Made by a program: the position numbers and the translations under genes. From assembly GCA_964499015.1 (NCBI GenBank), contig CAZCJA010000080.1:1-9107 (forward strand): DNA of 9,107 bases, read 5' to 3'. The notes under the pieces are model-generated. The model did no database searches. It was not told where the DNA came from and saw only the letters and a program-made list of their open reading frames with translations. Numbering within the stretch: the first letter of the stretch is position 1; each line of letters starts with the position of its first letter. This document shows positions 1-7,066 of this stretch, piece after piece. This DNA comes from CAZCJA01 sp964499015. GTDB lineage: Bacteria > Elusimicrobiota > Elusimicrobia > F11.

Positions 1-724
1 CATCGTTTACATCGACGAAATCGATAAAATTTCCCGCAAATCCGACTCGCCGTCGATCACTCGCGATGTGTCGGGCGAAGGTGTCCAACAGGCGCTCCTT
101 AAAATTTTGGAAGGCACCGTGGCTTCCGTTCCGCCGCAGGGCGGACGCAAGCACCCGCAGCAGGAATACATCCAAGTCGACACCACGCACATCCTCTTTA
201 TATGCGGCGGGGCGTTCGAAGGTTTGGAGAACGTGATTCAGAAGCGCATCGGCCAGAAAGGCATCGGTTTCGGCGCCGAAGTGCAGAAATCCAACAAAGA
301 AGAAAAAATGGAGCTGATGAAGCAGGTTCAGCCCGAAGATTTGATGGGCTACGGCCTGATTCCCGAACTGGTCGGCCGTTTGCCGGTCCTAACAACCCTG
401 GAACCGCTCGGCCACGGCGCGCTGGTCGACATTTTGACGCGCCCCAAGAACGCTTTGGTCAAACAATTTACGAAAATGTTCCGCCTGGAAGGCGTTGAAC
501 TGGAGATGACCGACGGCGCTTTGAAAGAAATCGCCTCCGTGGCCATTCGCCGCGGTTCGGGCGCGCGCGGTTTGCGCTCCATCATCGAAGATTTGACCAT
601 GGACCTTATGTACGAGCTCCCGGAACAGAAGAATTTGAAGAAAGTTGTGATTGACGACGCCGTGGTCCGGAAAGAAAAGCTTCCGGTGCGCATTTACGGC
701 GACGCTGACAAACAATCCGCCTAA
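1..724 (+). CDS. clpX: ATP-dependent Clp protease ATP-binding subunit ClpX (C-terminal part, 5' end outside window)
   Basis: AAA+ unfoldase that recognises and unfolds substrates and threads them into the ClpP peptidase in the cytoplasm. The reading frame is open from base 2, so the N-terminal zinc-binding domain, Walker A and GYVG pore loop lie upstream of the window. What is visible matches ClpX almost throughout: Walker B IVYIDEIDK at the very start, the RDVSGEGVQQ pore-2 region, the GGRKHPQQE loop (RKH substrate-entry loop), the ClpP-docking IGF tripeptide at 263-271, the arginine-finger segment LVGRLPV, and sensor 2 in GARGLRS near the C-terminus. About 240 residues are present, as expected for this part of a roughly 420-residue ClpX. 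A GTG codon at 68 lies inside the conserved pore-2 region and is not the start. clpX is often next to clpP or lon; here it is followed by serine-metabolism genes. Identification is near certain. Confidence 0.97.
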   Translation, partial: IVYIDEIDKISRKSDSPSITRDVSGEGVQQALLKILEGTVASVPPQGGRKHPQQEYIQVDTTHILFICGGAFEGLENVIQKRIGQKGIGFGAEVQKSNKEEKMELMKQVQPEDLMGYGLIPELVGRLPVLTTLEPLGHGALVDILTRPKNALVKQFTKMFRLEGVELEMTDGALKEIASVAIRRGSGARGLRSIIEDLTMDLMYELPEQKNLKKVVIDDAVVRKEKLPVRIYGDADKQSA

Positions 725-781
725 AAAGTACAATCCCAGCCCTCTCACAGAAACGAAAAAGAACAACAGGAGAACACTTAA
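725..781 (+). other. 57-nt intergenic gap between clpX and the aminotransferase
   Basis: Short A-rich and C-rich spacer. I see no convincing inverted repeat with a T-tract, so no terminator for clpX is supported, and no clear -35/-10 pair. The downstream genes could be read through from clpX or could start from a promoter I cannot recognise. The only clear element is the ribosome binding site at its 3' end. Confidence 0.5.
768..772 (+). promoter_or_regulatory. Ribosome binding site of the class V aminotransferase
   Basis: AGGAG lies 9 nt before the GTG at 782. It supports GTG as the true start, because the protein then begins with the usual family N-terminus KKYYLLTPGPTP. Confidence 0.75.
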
Positions 782-1915
782 GTGAAGAAATACTATTTGC
801 TCACCCCCGGACCGACGCCCATTCCGCCGCGCGTTGCCGCGAAATCATCCGAACCGATCATCCATCACCGCACCAAAGAGTTCGGCGATGTTTTCAACTC
901 CGTCCAAGACGGAATGAAATACGTTTACCGCACCAAGCAGGACGTGCTCATGATCTCCGGTTCGGGTTCGGCCGGCATGGAAGCCTCGGTTGCGAACACG
1001 CTTTCCCCGGGCGACAAGGTTTTGATCGGGAACATCGGTTCCTTCGGCGACCGTTGGGAACACATCTGCAAGGCCTACAATTTGAACGCGCAGGTGATCA
1101 AGGCGGAATGGGGGAAACCCGTTGAACCGGCGGCTATCGAAGAAGCGCTCAAGAAAGATCCGTCGATCAAAGCGGTTTTGGTCCAGCACACGGACACCTC
1201 CACCGGCACCGTTAACGACATCAAAAAGATCGGCGAGATCGTCGCGAAGACCAGCGCCATCCTGATTGTCGACTCCGTATCGGGGCTCGCCGGCGAAGAA
1301 TTGCACATGGACGACTGGAAATTGGACGTGGTGATTTCGGGCTCGCAGAAAGGCCTCATGACCGCGCCGGGCATCGCGATGGTCGCGGTATCGGACAAGG
1401 CCTGGAAGCTTGTGGAAACCGCCAAATCGCCCCGCTTCTATTGGGATTTCCGCACGATCAAAAAATCGATCAAAGACGCTGAAACGCCGTGGACGCCGCC
1501 GGTCACCTTGTTCCAGTCGCTCAACGAAGCGTTGAAGATGATCAAAGAAGAGACCATCGAAGGCGTGTGGGAACGCCACCGCCGCGCCGCCAAAGCCGCG
1601 CAGGCCGGCATCAAAGCCATGGGTTTTCCGCTTTTCTCGTCGAAGCCATGCACCGTGCTCACCGCGGCCGTGCTTCCGGCCGGATTTGACGGAAACCTCC
1701 TCATTCGTAAAATGCTGGCCGACCAAGGCGTCTCCATCGCCGGCGGTCAGGACCACATGAAAGGCAAAATCTTTCGTCTGGCCCACATGGGATACATGGA
1801 TTCTTTCGATCTCATGATCGGCCTCAACGCTCTTGAAATTACACTGACGGAAATGGGCTACAAAATTCCCGAACCGGGCCGCGCCATTAAAGAAGCCAAA
1901 GCAGCCCTGGTCTAA
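782..1915 (+). CDS. Class V PLP-dependent aminotransferase (alanine/serine-glyoxylate or phosphoserine transaminase type)
   Basis: Cytosolic fold-type I PLP enzyme of 377 residues, the normal length of the alanine-glyoxylate/serine-pyruvate aminotransferase family. Visible hallmarks are the N-terminal LLTPGPTPIPP substrate loop (residues 6-16), the cofactor phosphate-binding SGSGSAGMEA (59-68), Asp164 in VDSVSGLAGEE (pairs with the PLP pyridine nitrogen), Lys190 in SGSQKGLM (Schiff-base lysine), and Arg332 in FRLAHMGYM, equivalent to the substrate-carboxylate arginine of the family. It starts at GTG 782 behind an AGGAG box and lies 17 nt upstream of serA. Family members transfer amino groups among alanine, serine, glyoxylate and pyruvate. 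The tight pairing with serA suggests that here it converts 3-phosphohydroxypyruvate to phosphoserine (the SerC role) or handles serine/glyoxylate. The fold and reaction class are certain; the exact substrate is inference. Confidence 0.92.
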   Translation: MKKYYLLTPGPTPIPPRVAAKSSEPIIHHRTKEFGDVFNSVQDGMKYVYRTKQDVLMISGSGSAGMEASVANTLSPGDKVLIGNIGSFGDRWEHICKAYNLNAQVIKAEWGKPVEPAAIEEALKKDPSIKAVLVQHTDTSTGTVNDIKKIGEIVAKTSAILIVDSVSGLAGEELHMDDWKLDVVISGSQKGLMTAPGIAMVAVSDKAWKLVETAKSPRFYWDFRTIKKSIKDAETPWTPPVTLFQSLNEALKMIKEETIEGVWERHRRAAKAAQAGIKAMGFPLFSSKPCTVLTAAVLPAGFDGNLLIRKMLADQGVSIAGGQDHMKGKIFRLAHMGYMDSFDLMIGLNALEITLTEMGYKIPEPGRAIKEAKAALV

Positions 1916-1916
1916 T

Positions 1917-1923
1917 AAAAGGA
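1917..1923 (+). promoter_or_regulatory. Ribosome binding site of serA
   Basis: AAAAGGA in the 17-nt gap between the aminotransferase stop and serA, 9 nt before the ATG at 1933. A moderate Shine-Dalgarno match that fixes this ATG as the start. Confidence 0.6.
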
Positions 1924-1932
1924 TAACTAACC

Positions 1933-3513
1933 ATGGTTAAAGTTCTCGTCTCCGATCCGATCGATAAGGAAGGGCTCACGCCGCTTCTGAACAACTCGAA
2001 ATTTGACGTCGTCATCAAACCGGGTATGAAACCGGAAGAACTCCTGCGCGAAGTCAGCAACGCGGACGTTCTTCTCGTTCGTTCGGAAACGCGCGTGACG
2101 CCGACGCTGCTGGAATCGTGCAAGAACTTGAAACTCGTGGGCCGCGCCGGCGTCGGCGTGGACAACATCGACATCGCGGCCGCCTCCAAACAGGGCGTGA
2201 TCGTGATGAACGTGCCCGGCGGAAACACGGTGTCGGCCGCGGAGCACACGGTTAGCCTTATTATGGCTCTGGCGCACAACGTGGCCCAGGCGGACGCCAC
2301 GATGAAAGAAGGCAAATGGGACCGCAAAAAATTTATGGGTTCGGAGTTGGTCGGCAAGACTTTGGGCCTGATCGGCTTGGGACGCGTCGGACGCGAAGTC
2401 GCCACCCGCTGCTTGGGGCTGGAAATGAAAATCGTGGCGCACGACCCGATGGTGGACCCGGAATGGTGCCGCTTGGTCGGTATTAAGCTGATGAGCGTCG
2501 AAGAAATCTATAAAGAAGCCGATTTCATTTCCTGCCACGTGCCGCTGACCGACGCCACCAAACACATGATCGATTCCAAAGCTATGGCCAAGATGAAAAA
2601 CGGCGTGCGCATCGTTAACTGCGCGCGCGGTGGTGTGATTCATGAAGGCGATTTGTTGGACGCGTTGAAATCGGGCCACGTCAAAGGCGCCGCTCTCGAC
2701 GTGTTCGAGAACGAACCGCTGAAAACCCCGCAGGATTTTGAATTGGTGAAGCATCCGAACGTCGTCGCCACCCCGCATTTGGGTGCCTCGACCGAGGAGG
2801 CGCAGAGCAAAGTGGCGGTTCAGCTCGCTGAAGCCGTCGTTGATTATTTTGAAAGCGGCATTCCGCGCAACGCGTTGAACTTGCCCGCCGGCCTCCCGCC
2901 GGAAATGAAGCCGTACATCACCCTCGCTAACCGTCTCGGCAAGTTCCTGGGGCAAATGGTCGACGGACCGATCAAAGGCTTCACCATCACCGGCGCGGGA
3001 AGCTTAAGCCGTCACAACTTGTCGGTGTTCACGGCTGAAGCGCTCGCGGGCATTTTGGCTCCGCGCACCGCCGGCGTCACCGCCGTGAATGCCATCGGCA
3101 AAGCGAAGGACTTTAAGATCGAGGTGAAAGAAGTCGCCGAGACGGCCGCCAAGGAATACACGGCGCTTCTCATCCTCGAAGTCGACACCGGCCGCACGCG
3201 CCGCCGCGTCGCGGGCACCATTTTCCGCACCGATCAGCCGCACCTGGTGCAGATCGACGACATGTCGATCGATATCGTTCCGGAAGGAAATATGGTGGTT
3301 TACACCAACGTCGATAAGCCGGGTGTGGTCGGTTTCCTTGGTACCATTTTGGGCGCCTCCAACATCAACATCGCCGGTTTCGAAGTGGGCCGCCGCAAAG
3401 AAGGCGGGGAAGCGGTGTCGATCCTCACGGTCGACGACGCGGTCCCGGCCAGCATTTTGGAAGCGATCCGCACCAATCCCGCGATACTTGATGTGAGAGC
3501 GATCCGAATTTAA
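1933..3513 (+). CDS. serA: D-3-phosphoglycerate dehydrogenase, long ACT-domain form
   Basis: Cytosolic NAD-dependent enzyme that oxidises 3-phosphoglycerate to 3-phosphohydroxypyruvate, the committed step of serine synthesis. At 526 residues it is the long form (as in Mycobacterium), with substrate-binding and Rossmann domains, an intervening ASB domain, and a C-terminal ACT domain. Visible landmarks are GRAGVGVDNID (70-80), the NAD motif GLGRVG (148-153) with Asp171 for the adenosine ribose, catalytic Arg232 in NCARGG, Glu261 in FENEPL and His282 in TPHLGAST. The ASB domain spans roughly residues 320-450, and the ACT domain from about 453 begins with the ligand-loop motif NVDKPGVVG. The ACT domain suggests feedback control by serine, which is known for the family but not shown here. 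It lies 17 nt after the aminotransferase and 4 nt before the ABC ATPase. No serB is in the window. Confidence 0.97.
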   Translation: MVKVLVSDPIDKEGLTPLLNNSKFDVVIKPGMKPEELLREVSNADVLLVRSETRVTPTLLESCKNLKLVGRAGVGVDNIDIAAASKQGVIVMNVPGGNTVSAAEHTVSLIMALAHNVAQADATMKEGKWDRKKFMGSELVGKTLGLIGLGRVGREVATRCLGLEMKIVAHDPMVDPEWCRLVGIKLMSVEEIYKEADFISCHVPLTDATKHMIDSKAMAKMKNGVRIVNCARGGVIHEGDLLDALKSGHVKGAALDVFENEPLKTPQDFELVKHPNVVATPHLGASTEEAQSKVAVQLAEAVVDYFESGIPRNALNLPAGLPPEMKPYITLANRLGKFLGQMVDGPIKGFTITGAGSLSRHNLSVFTAEALAGILAPRTAGVTAVNAIGKAKDFKIEVKEVAETAAKEYTALLILEVDTGRTRRRVAGTIFRTDQPHLVQIDDMSIDIVPEGNMVVYTNVDKPGVVGFLGTILGASNINIAGFEVGRRKEGGEAVSILTVDDAVPASILEAIRTNPAILDVRAIRI

Positions 3514-3517
3514 AATA

Positions 3518-4288
3518 ATGGGCGTCATGTCCGACGCTGTTATTGAATTAAAGGATCTCACCAAAACGTACAAGCGCTCGCATCTCGGGCGCACCACGCT
3601 GTCGCGCGGTGTGGAAAGCCTCTCGCTTGAAGTTCGCCGCGGCGAGGTGTTCGGCCTCTTGGGGCTCAACGGCTCCGGTAAAACCACCACGATCAAGCTC
3701 GTTCTTGGCCTTTTGTTCCCGACGTCCGGCTCCGTGAGCGTTCTCGGCAAAACCGTCCCCAACGTCGCCGCGCAAAAAAACATCGGCTACCTACCCGAAG
3801 TCCCGTATTTTTACCGCAACTTAACGCCCGTCGAAGTCCTTATGCTTTACGGCTCGCTTTCGCAAATGGACAGCGGTAAGGTTAAGGCGCGCGTTTCCGA
3901 GGTCCTTGAAATCGTGCGTATGGATCACGCCAAAAAAAAGACGATGAAAGAATTTTCCAAAGGCATGCTCCAGCGCATCGGTTTGGCCCAGGCCATACTG
4001 CACAATCCGGAACTGTTGATTTTGGACGAGCCCGTCACCGGTTTGGACCCGCTTGGCATCCGCCAATCGCGCCAGTTGGTGAAAGACTTAAACGCCGCCG
4101 GCAAAACCGTTTTCTTCTCCTCGCACAGCATTTCGGAACTGGAGCGCCTCGCGCACCGCGTCGGTATTTTAATCGACGGCAAGCTCGCGCGCACGCTGGA
4201 CCGTTCCGAATGGGAAGCCAAGGCTGGGCGACTTGAGGAAATCTTCGTGGAAACGCTCGAAAAGAGCGGCACGTCCTTGGTGCGCTGA
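3518..4288 (+). CDS. ABC transporter ATP-binding protein (ABC-2 type exporter)
   Basis: Cytoplasmic nucleotide-binding subunit that powers the adjacent permease. The 256 residues hold one full ABC ATPase domain: Walker A GLNGSGKTT (49-57), a Q-loop region YLPEVPYFY (91-99) with Glu94 where most ABC proteins have Gln, the signature FSKGM (146-150, a LSGGQ variant), Walker B LLILDEP (166-172) with catalytic Glu171, D-loop GLDP (175-178) and H-loop His203 in SSHS. The pattern fits the single-domain ATPases of ABC-2 exporters (NatA/GldA/NosF-like). The start is uncertain: ATG 3518 is 4 nt after the serA stop without a good Shine-Dalgarno, while ATG 3527 would give the tidy N-terminus MSDAVIELKDLTKTY, also with only a weak box. 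It overlaps the permease by one base (TGATG). The transported substrate cannot be told from sequence. Confidence 0.93.
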   Translation: MGVMSDAVIELKDLTKTYKRSHLGRTTLSRGVESLSLEVRRGEVFGLLGLNGSGKTTTIKLVLGLLFPTSGSVSVLGKTVPNVAAQKNIGYLPEVPYFYRNLTPVEVLMLYGSLSQMDSGKVKARVSEVLEIVRMDHAKKKTMKEFSKGMLQRIGLAQAILHNPELLILDEPVTGLDPLGIRQSRQLVKDLNAAGKTVFFSSHSISELERLAHRVGILIDGKLARTLDRSEWEAKAGRLEEIFVETLEKSGTSLVR

Positions 4289-5082
4289 TGAGCCCCGTGT
4301 TCGCCATCGCCAAAGTCACCTTGGTTGAGCAGCTGCGCAACCGTCTTTATCTCATTATTCTTTTCTTCGGTGCGGCGATGCTGCTGGCGTCCGTTCTGCT
4401 GGGGACCCTCGCGCCAGGGCACTCGGTGCGCGTTATCTTCGACGTCGGTCTCGTTATGCTGGAATTGTTTGGGTTGGTCACCGCCGTCTTCGGCGCGGTC
4501 ACGCTCGTGCTGCAGGAACTCGAATCCAAAACCATTTACCTATTGCTGACGCGACCGCTGAAGCGTTCCACGTATATCATCGGCCGCTTCGTCGGCTTGC
4601 TCGCAGCGGTCGCGATAACGATGCTGTCCATGGCCGTCCTGCATGTGCTGATCATGGTGGCTCAGCCGACGCACTTTAAAATTTTCACGCAAGGCTGGTC
4701 GTTCGCGGTGATGTATCCAACGCTGGTGTTCATGTCGATGGGGAAAATGCTGGTCACGGCAGCGGTGGCGCTGTTCTTCTCGCTGTTCGCGACCTCGCAG
4801 GTATCAGCCTTGGTGTTTACCGGCTGCTTTTGGGTGGCGGGACATTTCTTGTCCGAACTCTCGTTTCTTATTGAAAAAAGTGCCGCCGGTTTTACGGCCA
4901 AACTTTTCCATTTTGCGGCGAATATTTTCCCGAATTTTCAATATTTCAATTTTCGCGACACCTACGCGATTCCGGGTTTCCCGGGCTTTGAGTTCATCGG
5001 CTGGTCGGTGCTGTATGGGATCGCTTACACCGGCTTCTTCCTGATTTTAAGTTCCATTCTCTTCTCGCGCCGGGAGTTTTGA
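4288..5082 (+). CDS. ABC-2 type transporter permease
   Basis: Inner-membrane partner of the preceding ATPase, 264 residues. About six hydrophobic segments can be seen, near residues 20-41, 53-76, 100-124, 141-168, 172-195 and 237-259. Between the second and third is the motif LESKTIYLLLTRPLKRSTY followed by GR (78-100), which matches the E..KT..LLL.RPL.R..Y consensus of ABC-2 permeases. Start and stop of neighbouring genes overlap (TGATG at 4286-4290), there is no obvious ribosome binding site, and translation is probably coupled to the ATPase. A loop around residues 200-236 (rich in Phe, Asn and Pro) separates the last two helices and may face the periplasm. Members of this family export drugs, lipids, polysaccharides or proteins, or regulate envelope processes; no substrate is evident. 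The adjacent anchored TPR protein may be an accessory subunit. Confidence 0.88.
   Translation: MSPVFAIAKVTLVEQLRNRLYLIILFFGAAMLLASVLLGTLAPGHSVRVIFDVGLVMLELFGLVTAVFGAVTLVLQELESKTIYLLLTRPLKRSTYIIGRFVGLLAAVAITMLSMAVLHVLIMVAQPTHFKIFTQGWSFAVMYPTLVFMSMGKMLVTAAVALFFSLFATSQVSALVFTGCFWVAGHFLSELSFLIEKSAAGFTAKLFHFAANIFPNFQYFNFRDTYAIPGFPGFEFIGWSVLYGIAYTGFFLILSSILFSRREF
5072..5076 (+). promoter_or_regulatory. Ribosome binding site deciding the start of the TPR-like gene
   Basis: GGGAG within the last codons of the permease. It is 8 nt from GTG 5085 but only 2 nt from the alternative TTG 5079, so GTG 5085 is preferred. Confidence 0.6.
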
Positions 5083-5084
5083 TC

Positions 5085-5831
5085 GTGGCCCGGGTCCACA
5101 AATCCCTGTGGTTGTGGCTTGGGCTATGGGTTTTTCTCGCCGGGTTTGCCCAATATCAAATCAACCGCCGTTTTGAATGGCGTTACCCGCCGCTGAACAC
5201 GCTGGTCGTTTCGGAAAACTACACGACGGACGTCAGCGCCCTGTTTTTGGGTGCGCACCGCTTGGCCGCCGACATCGCGTATGTGCAATTCCTTCAATAT
5301 TACGGAGTGCGCGAAGACGCGAGCGAGCAAGACGGTCACCACATGGATGATGGTCATGGCCATTCACACGCCGACTTTGATTCGGGCCTGTATCCTCGGC
5401 TGTTCGAGTATGGCCGGCGCATCATGCGGCTGGATCCGTACTTCAACGCCGCCGTTCTTGATGTGGCGGGTTCGCTCGCTTTTAATCAAAAGCGGATTGA
5501 TGAAGCCTTGAATGTCCTGCATGAGGCCGTCGCGTTGGATCCGGCGTTTTATCGCTACCGCCTGTATATGGCCGCGATTCTCTACCGCAACGAAGGTCAG
5601 GACAACAAACTAATCGACGCTCTTGCCGAGGCGGTCCGCTATCCGGACGCCCCGTTCATGCTGAAAAACATCCTGGCCAACCTCTATAAAAAGCAGGGCC
5701 GGTTCATGGAAGCAGCCCGCCTTTACCTCGAAATGATCGATACCGCGCCGACGGCGCTCGATCGCTCAAACACCGAACAGAAACTCTTAAAACTCGTCGC
5801 TGCGCATCCCGAACTACAAGCCCCGCGATGA
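5085..5831 (+). CDS. Membrane-anchored TPR-like protein with a His/Asp-rich segment, linked to the ABC transporter
   Basis: A 248-residue protein of unknown function. Starting at GTG 5085 (GGGAG box 8 nt upstream; TTG 5079 is less likely) it begins MARVHKSLWLWLGLWVFLAG, one hydrophobic helix at about residues 7-20 that looks like a signal anchor, so most of the protein is probably periplasmic. A conserved-looking block FLGAHRLAADIAYVQFLQYYG (residues 54-74) resembles the F.ALAADLLW segment of poorly characterised TPR proteins found beside ABC-2 transporters. A segment around residues 83-97 holds five His and several Asp (HHMDDGHGHSHADFD). From about residue 100 onward are helical repeats with TPR character, for example Leu-Asp-Pro at 116-118 and 151-153 and the stretches NQKRIDEALNVLHEA and KKQGRFMEAARLYLEM. 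Its tight placement between permease and flavoprotein (ATGA overlap) suggests an accessory or scaffold role. Function is not established. Confidence 0.75.
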   Translation: MARVHKSLWLWLGLWVFLAGFAQYQINRRFEWRYPPLNTLVVSENYTTDVSALFLGAHRLAADIAYVQFLQYYGVREDASEQDGHHMDDGHGHSHADFDSGLYPRLFEYGRRIMRLDPYFNAAVLDVAGSLAFNQKRIDEALNVLHEAVALDPAFYRYRLYMAAILYRNEGQDNKLIDALAEAVRYPDAPFMLKNILANLYKKQGRFMEAARLYLEMIDTAPTALDRSNTEQKLLKLVAAHPELQAPR

Positions 5832-7066
5832 CCGGAGCGGCCCCGGGCACTGTTGTTCTGGGCGCCGGTATCACGGGACTCACCATCGGCTACAAAACCA
5901 ACGCCCGCATTTACGAAGCTTCCGACCGCGTGGGCGGTTTATGCGCTTCTTATGGTAAGAGCGGCTACCGCTTTGAAGTGGGCGGCGGCCATTGGATATT
6001 CGGAGGCGATCCTCGGACACTGGCGTTCATTCGATCTCTCGCACCCATGCGTTCTTACGAGCGGCGTGCCGCGGTTTATCTCCCGGACGAAAAAATAACG
6101 ATCCCGTATCCCATTCAAAATAATTTAAGCGCTCTCGGCGAGAAACGCGCCGCTCAAATCAGTCGCGAGATCGAGAGCGCGCCGGCCATTTCACCGAGCG
6201 CAACGATGGCGGAGTGGTTTAAAGCGAAATTCGGCGCAACGTTATTCGATTTGTTCTTCGGTCCCTTTCATGAGCTGTACACCGCCGGACTTTCCACAAA
6301 AATCGCTCCGCAAGACGCCTACAAGACGCCGGTTAACAAGGCGGTTGGCTATAACGCCACGTTCCTTTATCCGTCAGTGAGCCTGGGAGATTTAATGGGG
6401 AAACTGAAAGAGAAAACTCACGTTGAACACGGCCGCGTCGTCACAGGGATTGATGCGGCGGCGCGCAAAATTACCTTTGCCGATGGATCGGCGATCGGTT
6501 ACGCAAAACTTTTCTCTACCTTGCCGCTGAATCGCGTCATGGCCTTGAGCGGCACAACCGTCGCCGCCGCGCCCGACCCGTCCACGGCCGTGTTGGTCAT
6601 CAACATAGGGGCCAAACGCGGGCCAAGCACGCCGTCCGCCCACTGGGTGTATGTGCCGAAGAGCCGGGCCGGATTTCACCGCGTCGGGTTTTACAGCAAC
6701 GTGGACAGTTCTTTCCTTCCCGCCGCGGCCCACGCTCAGAATGATCGCGTCAGCGTGTACGTGGAAAAAAGTTTTCGCGACGGCGACCGTCCGTCGCGCG
6801 AGCAGGTGGATGCAATTGCTAAAGCGGTGATCATTGAGCTGCAGGAGTGGGGCTGGATTAGCGACGTGGATGTTTACGACCCGACATGGGTGGACGTCGC
6901 TTATACGTGGGCGTGGCCTAATTCACTCTGGCGCGAGCAAGCATTGGCGGCCCTGAAGAAGAAGGGCATCATACAGGCCGGGCGCTACGCGCGCTGGGTG
7001 TTTCAGGGTATAGCCGAGTCCATCGGCGAGGGGCTTGCCATCGGAAAGGAATTGGCGCGTGGATGA
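5828..7066 (+). CDS. FAD-dependent amine-oxidase/UDP-galactopyranose-mutase-like flavoprotein
   Basis: 412-residue flavoprotein of the protoporphyrinogen oxidase/amine oxidase/UGM superfamily. The N-terminal dinucleotide fold shows GAGITG (12-17), Glu30 for the FAD ribose (IYEAS), and RVGGLCASYG (34-43). Then follow a GGGHWIF segment (52-58), PYPIQNN (93-99), WAWPNS (361-366) and a C-terminal FAD-contacting block GRYARWVFQGIAESIGEG (385-402). The spacing between GAGITG and Glu30 is about five residues shorter than in classical enzymes such as Glf; I believe short versions occur in this subfamily. There is no membrane segment, so it is presumably cytosolic. It overlaps the TPR gene by ATGA and the glycosyltransferase by 8 nt. 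Homologues of this type sit in polysaccharide gene clusters, so a sugar-nucleotide or lipid-sugar redox/isomerisation role is plausible. Haem or carotenoid enzymes of the same superfamily are less likely given the neighbours. The substrate is unknown. Confidence 0.83.
   Translation: MTGAAPGTVVLGAGITGLTIGYKTNARIYEASDRVGGLCASYGKSGYRFEVGGGHWIFGGDPRTLAFIRSLAPMRSYERRAAVYLPDEKITIPYPIQNNLSALGEKRAAQISREIESAPAISPSATMAEWFKAKFGATLFDLFFGPFHELYTAGLSTKIAPQDAYKTPVNKAVGYNATFLYPSVSLGDLMGKLKEKTHVEHGRVVTGIDAAARKITFADGSAIGYAKLFSTLPLNRVMALSGTTVAAAPDPSTAVLVINIGAKRGPSTPSAHWVYVPKSRAGFHRVGFYSNVDSSFLPAAAHAQNDRVSVYVEKSFRDGDRPSREQVDAIAKAVIIELQEWGWISDVDVYDPTWVDVAYTWAWPNSLWREQALAALKKKGIIQAGRYARWVFQGIAESIGEGLAIGKELARG
7045..7050 (+). 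promoter_or_regulatory. Ribosome binding site deciding the start of the GT2 gene
   Basis: AAAGGA inside the end of the flavoprotein gene, 8 nt before GTG 7059. The alternative TTG at 7035 precedes this box and would add eight residues that do not belong to the fold. Confidence 0.65.

Noticed and set aside
725..781. Possible terminator or promoter after clpX
   Set aside because: No stem-loop with a T-run and no convincing -35/-10 hexamers could be seen in this short spacer.
845..1786. Long minus-strand open frame (313 codons) opposite the aminotransferase
   Set aside because: It lies wholly antisense to a gene with all catalytic motifs, its translation is Arg/Asp/Phe/Val-rich with no recognisable domain, and such frames are expected opposite GC-rich coding sequence.
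1927..2955. Long minus-strand open frame (342 codons) opposite serA
   Set aside because: Antisense shadow of a well-supported SerA; the translation is His/Arg/Phe-rich and has no domain logic.
3004..3783. Minus-strand open frame spanning the serA/ABC ATPase junction
   Set aside because: Covers two real genes on the other strand, lacks recognisable motifs and has no ribosome binding site context.
5079..5081. TTG as start of the TPR-like gene
   Set aside because: The GGGAG box would be only 2 nt away; GTG 5085 gives 8-nt spacing and a normal signal-anchor N-terminus.
7035..7037. TTG as start of the GT2 gene
   Set aside because: The AAAGGA box lies downstream of it, and GTG 7059 places the usual short N-terminus directly before the VVVPAYNEE motif.
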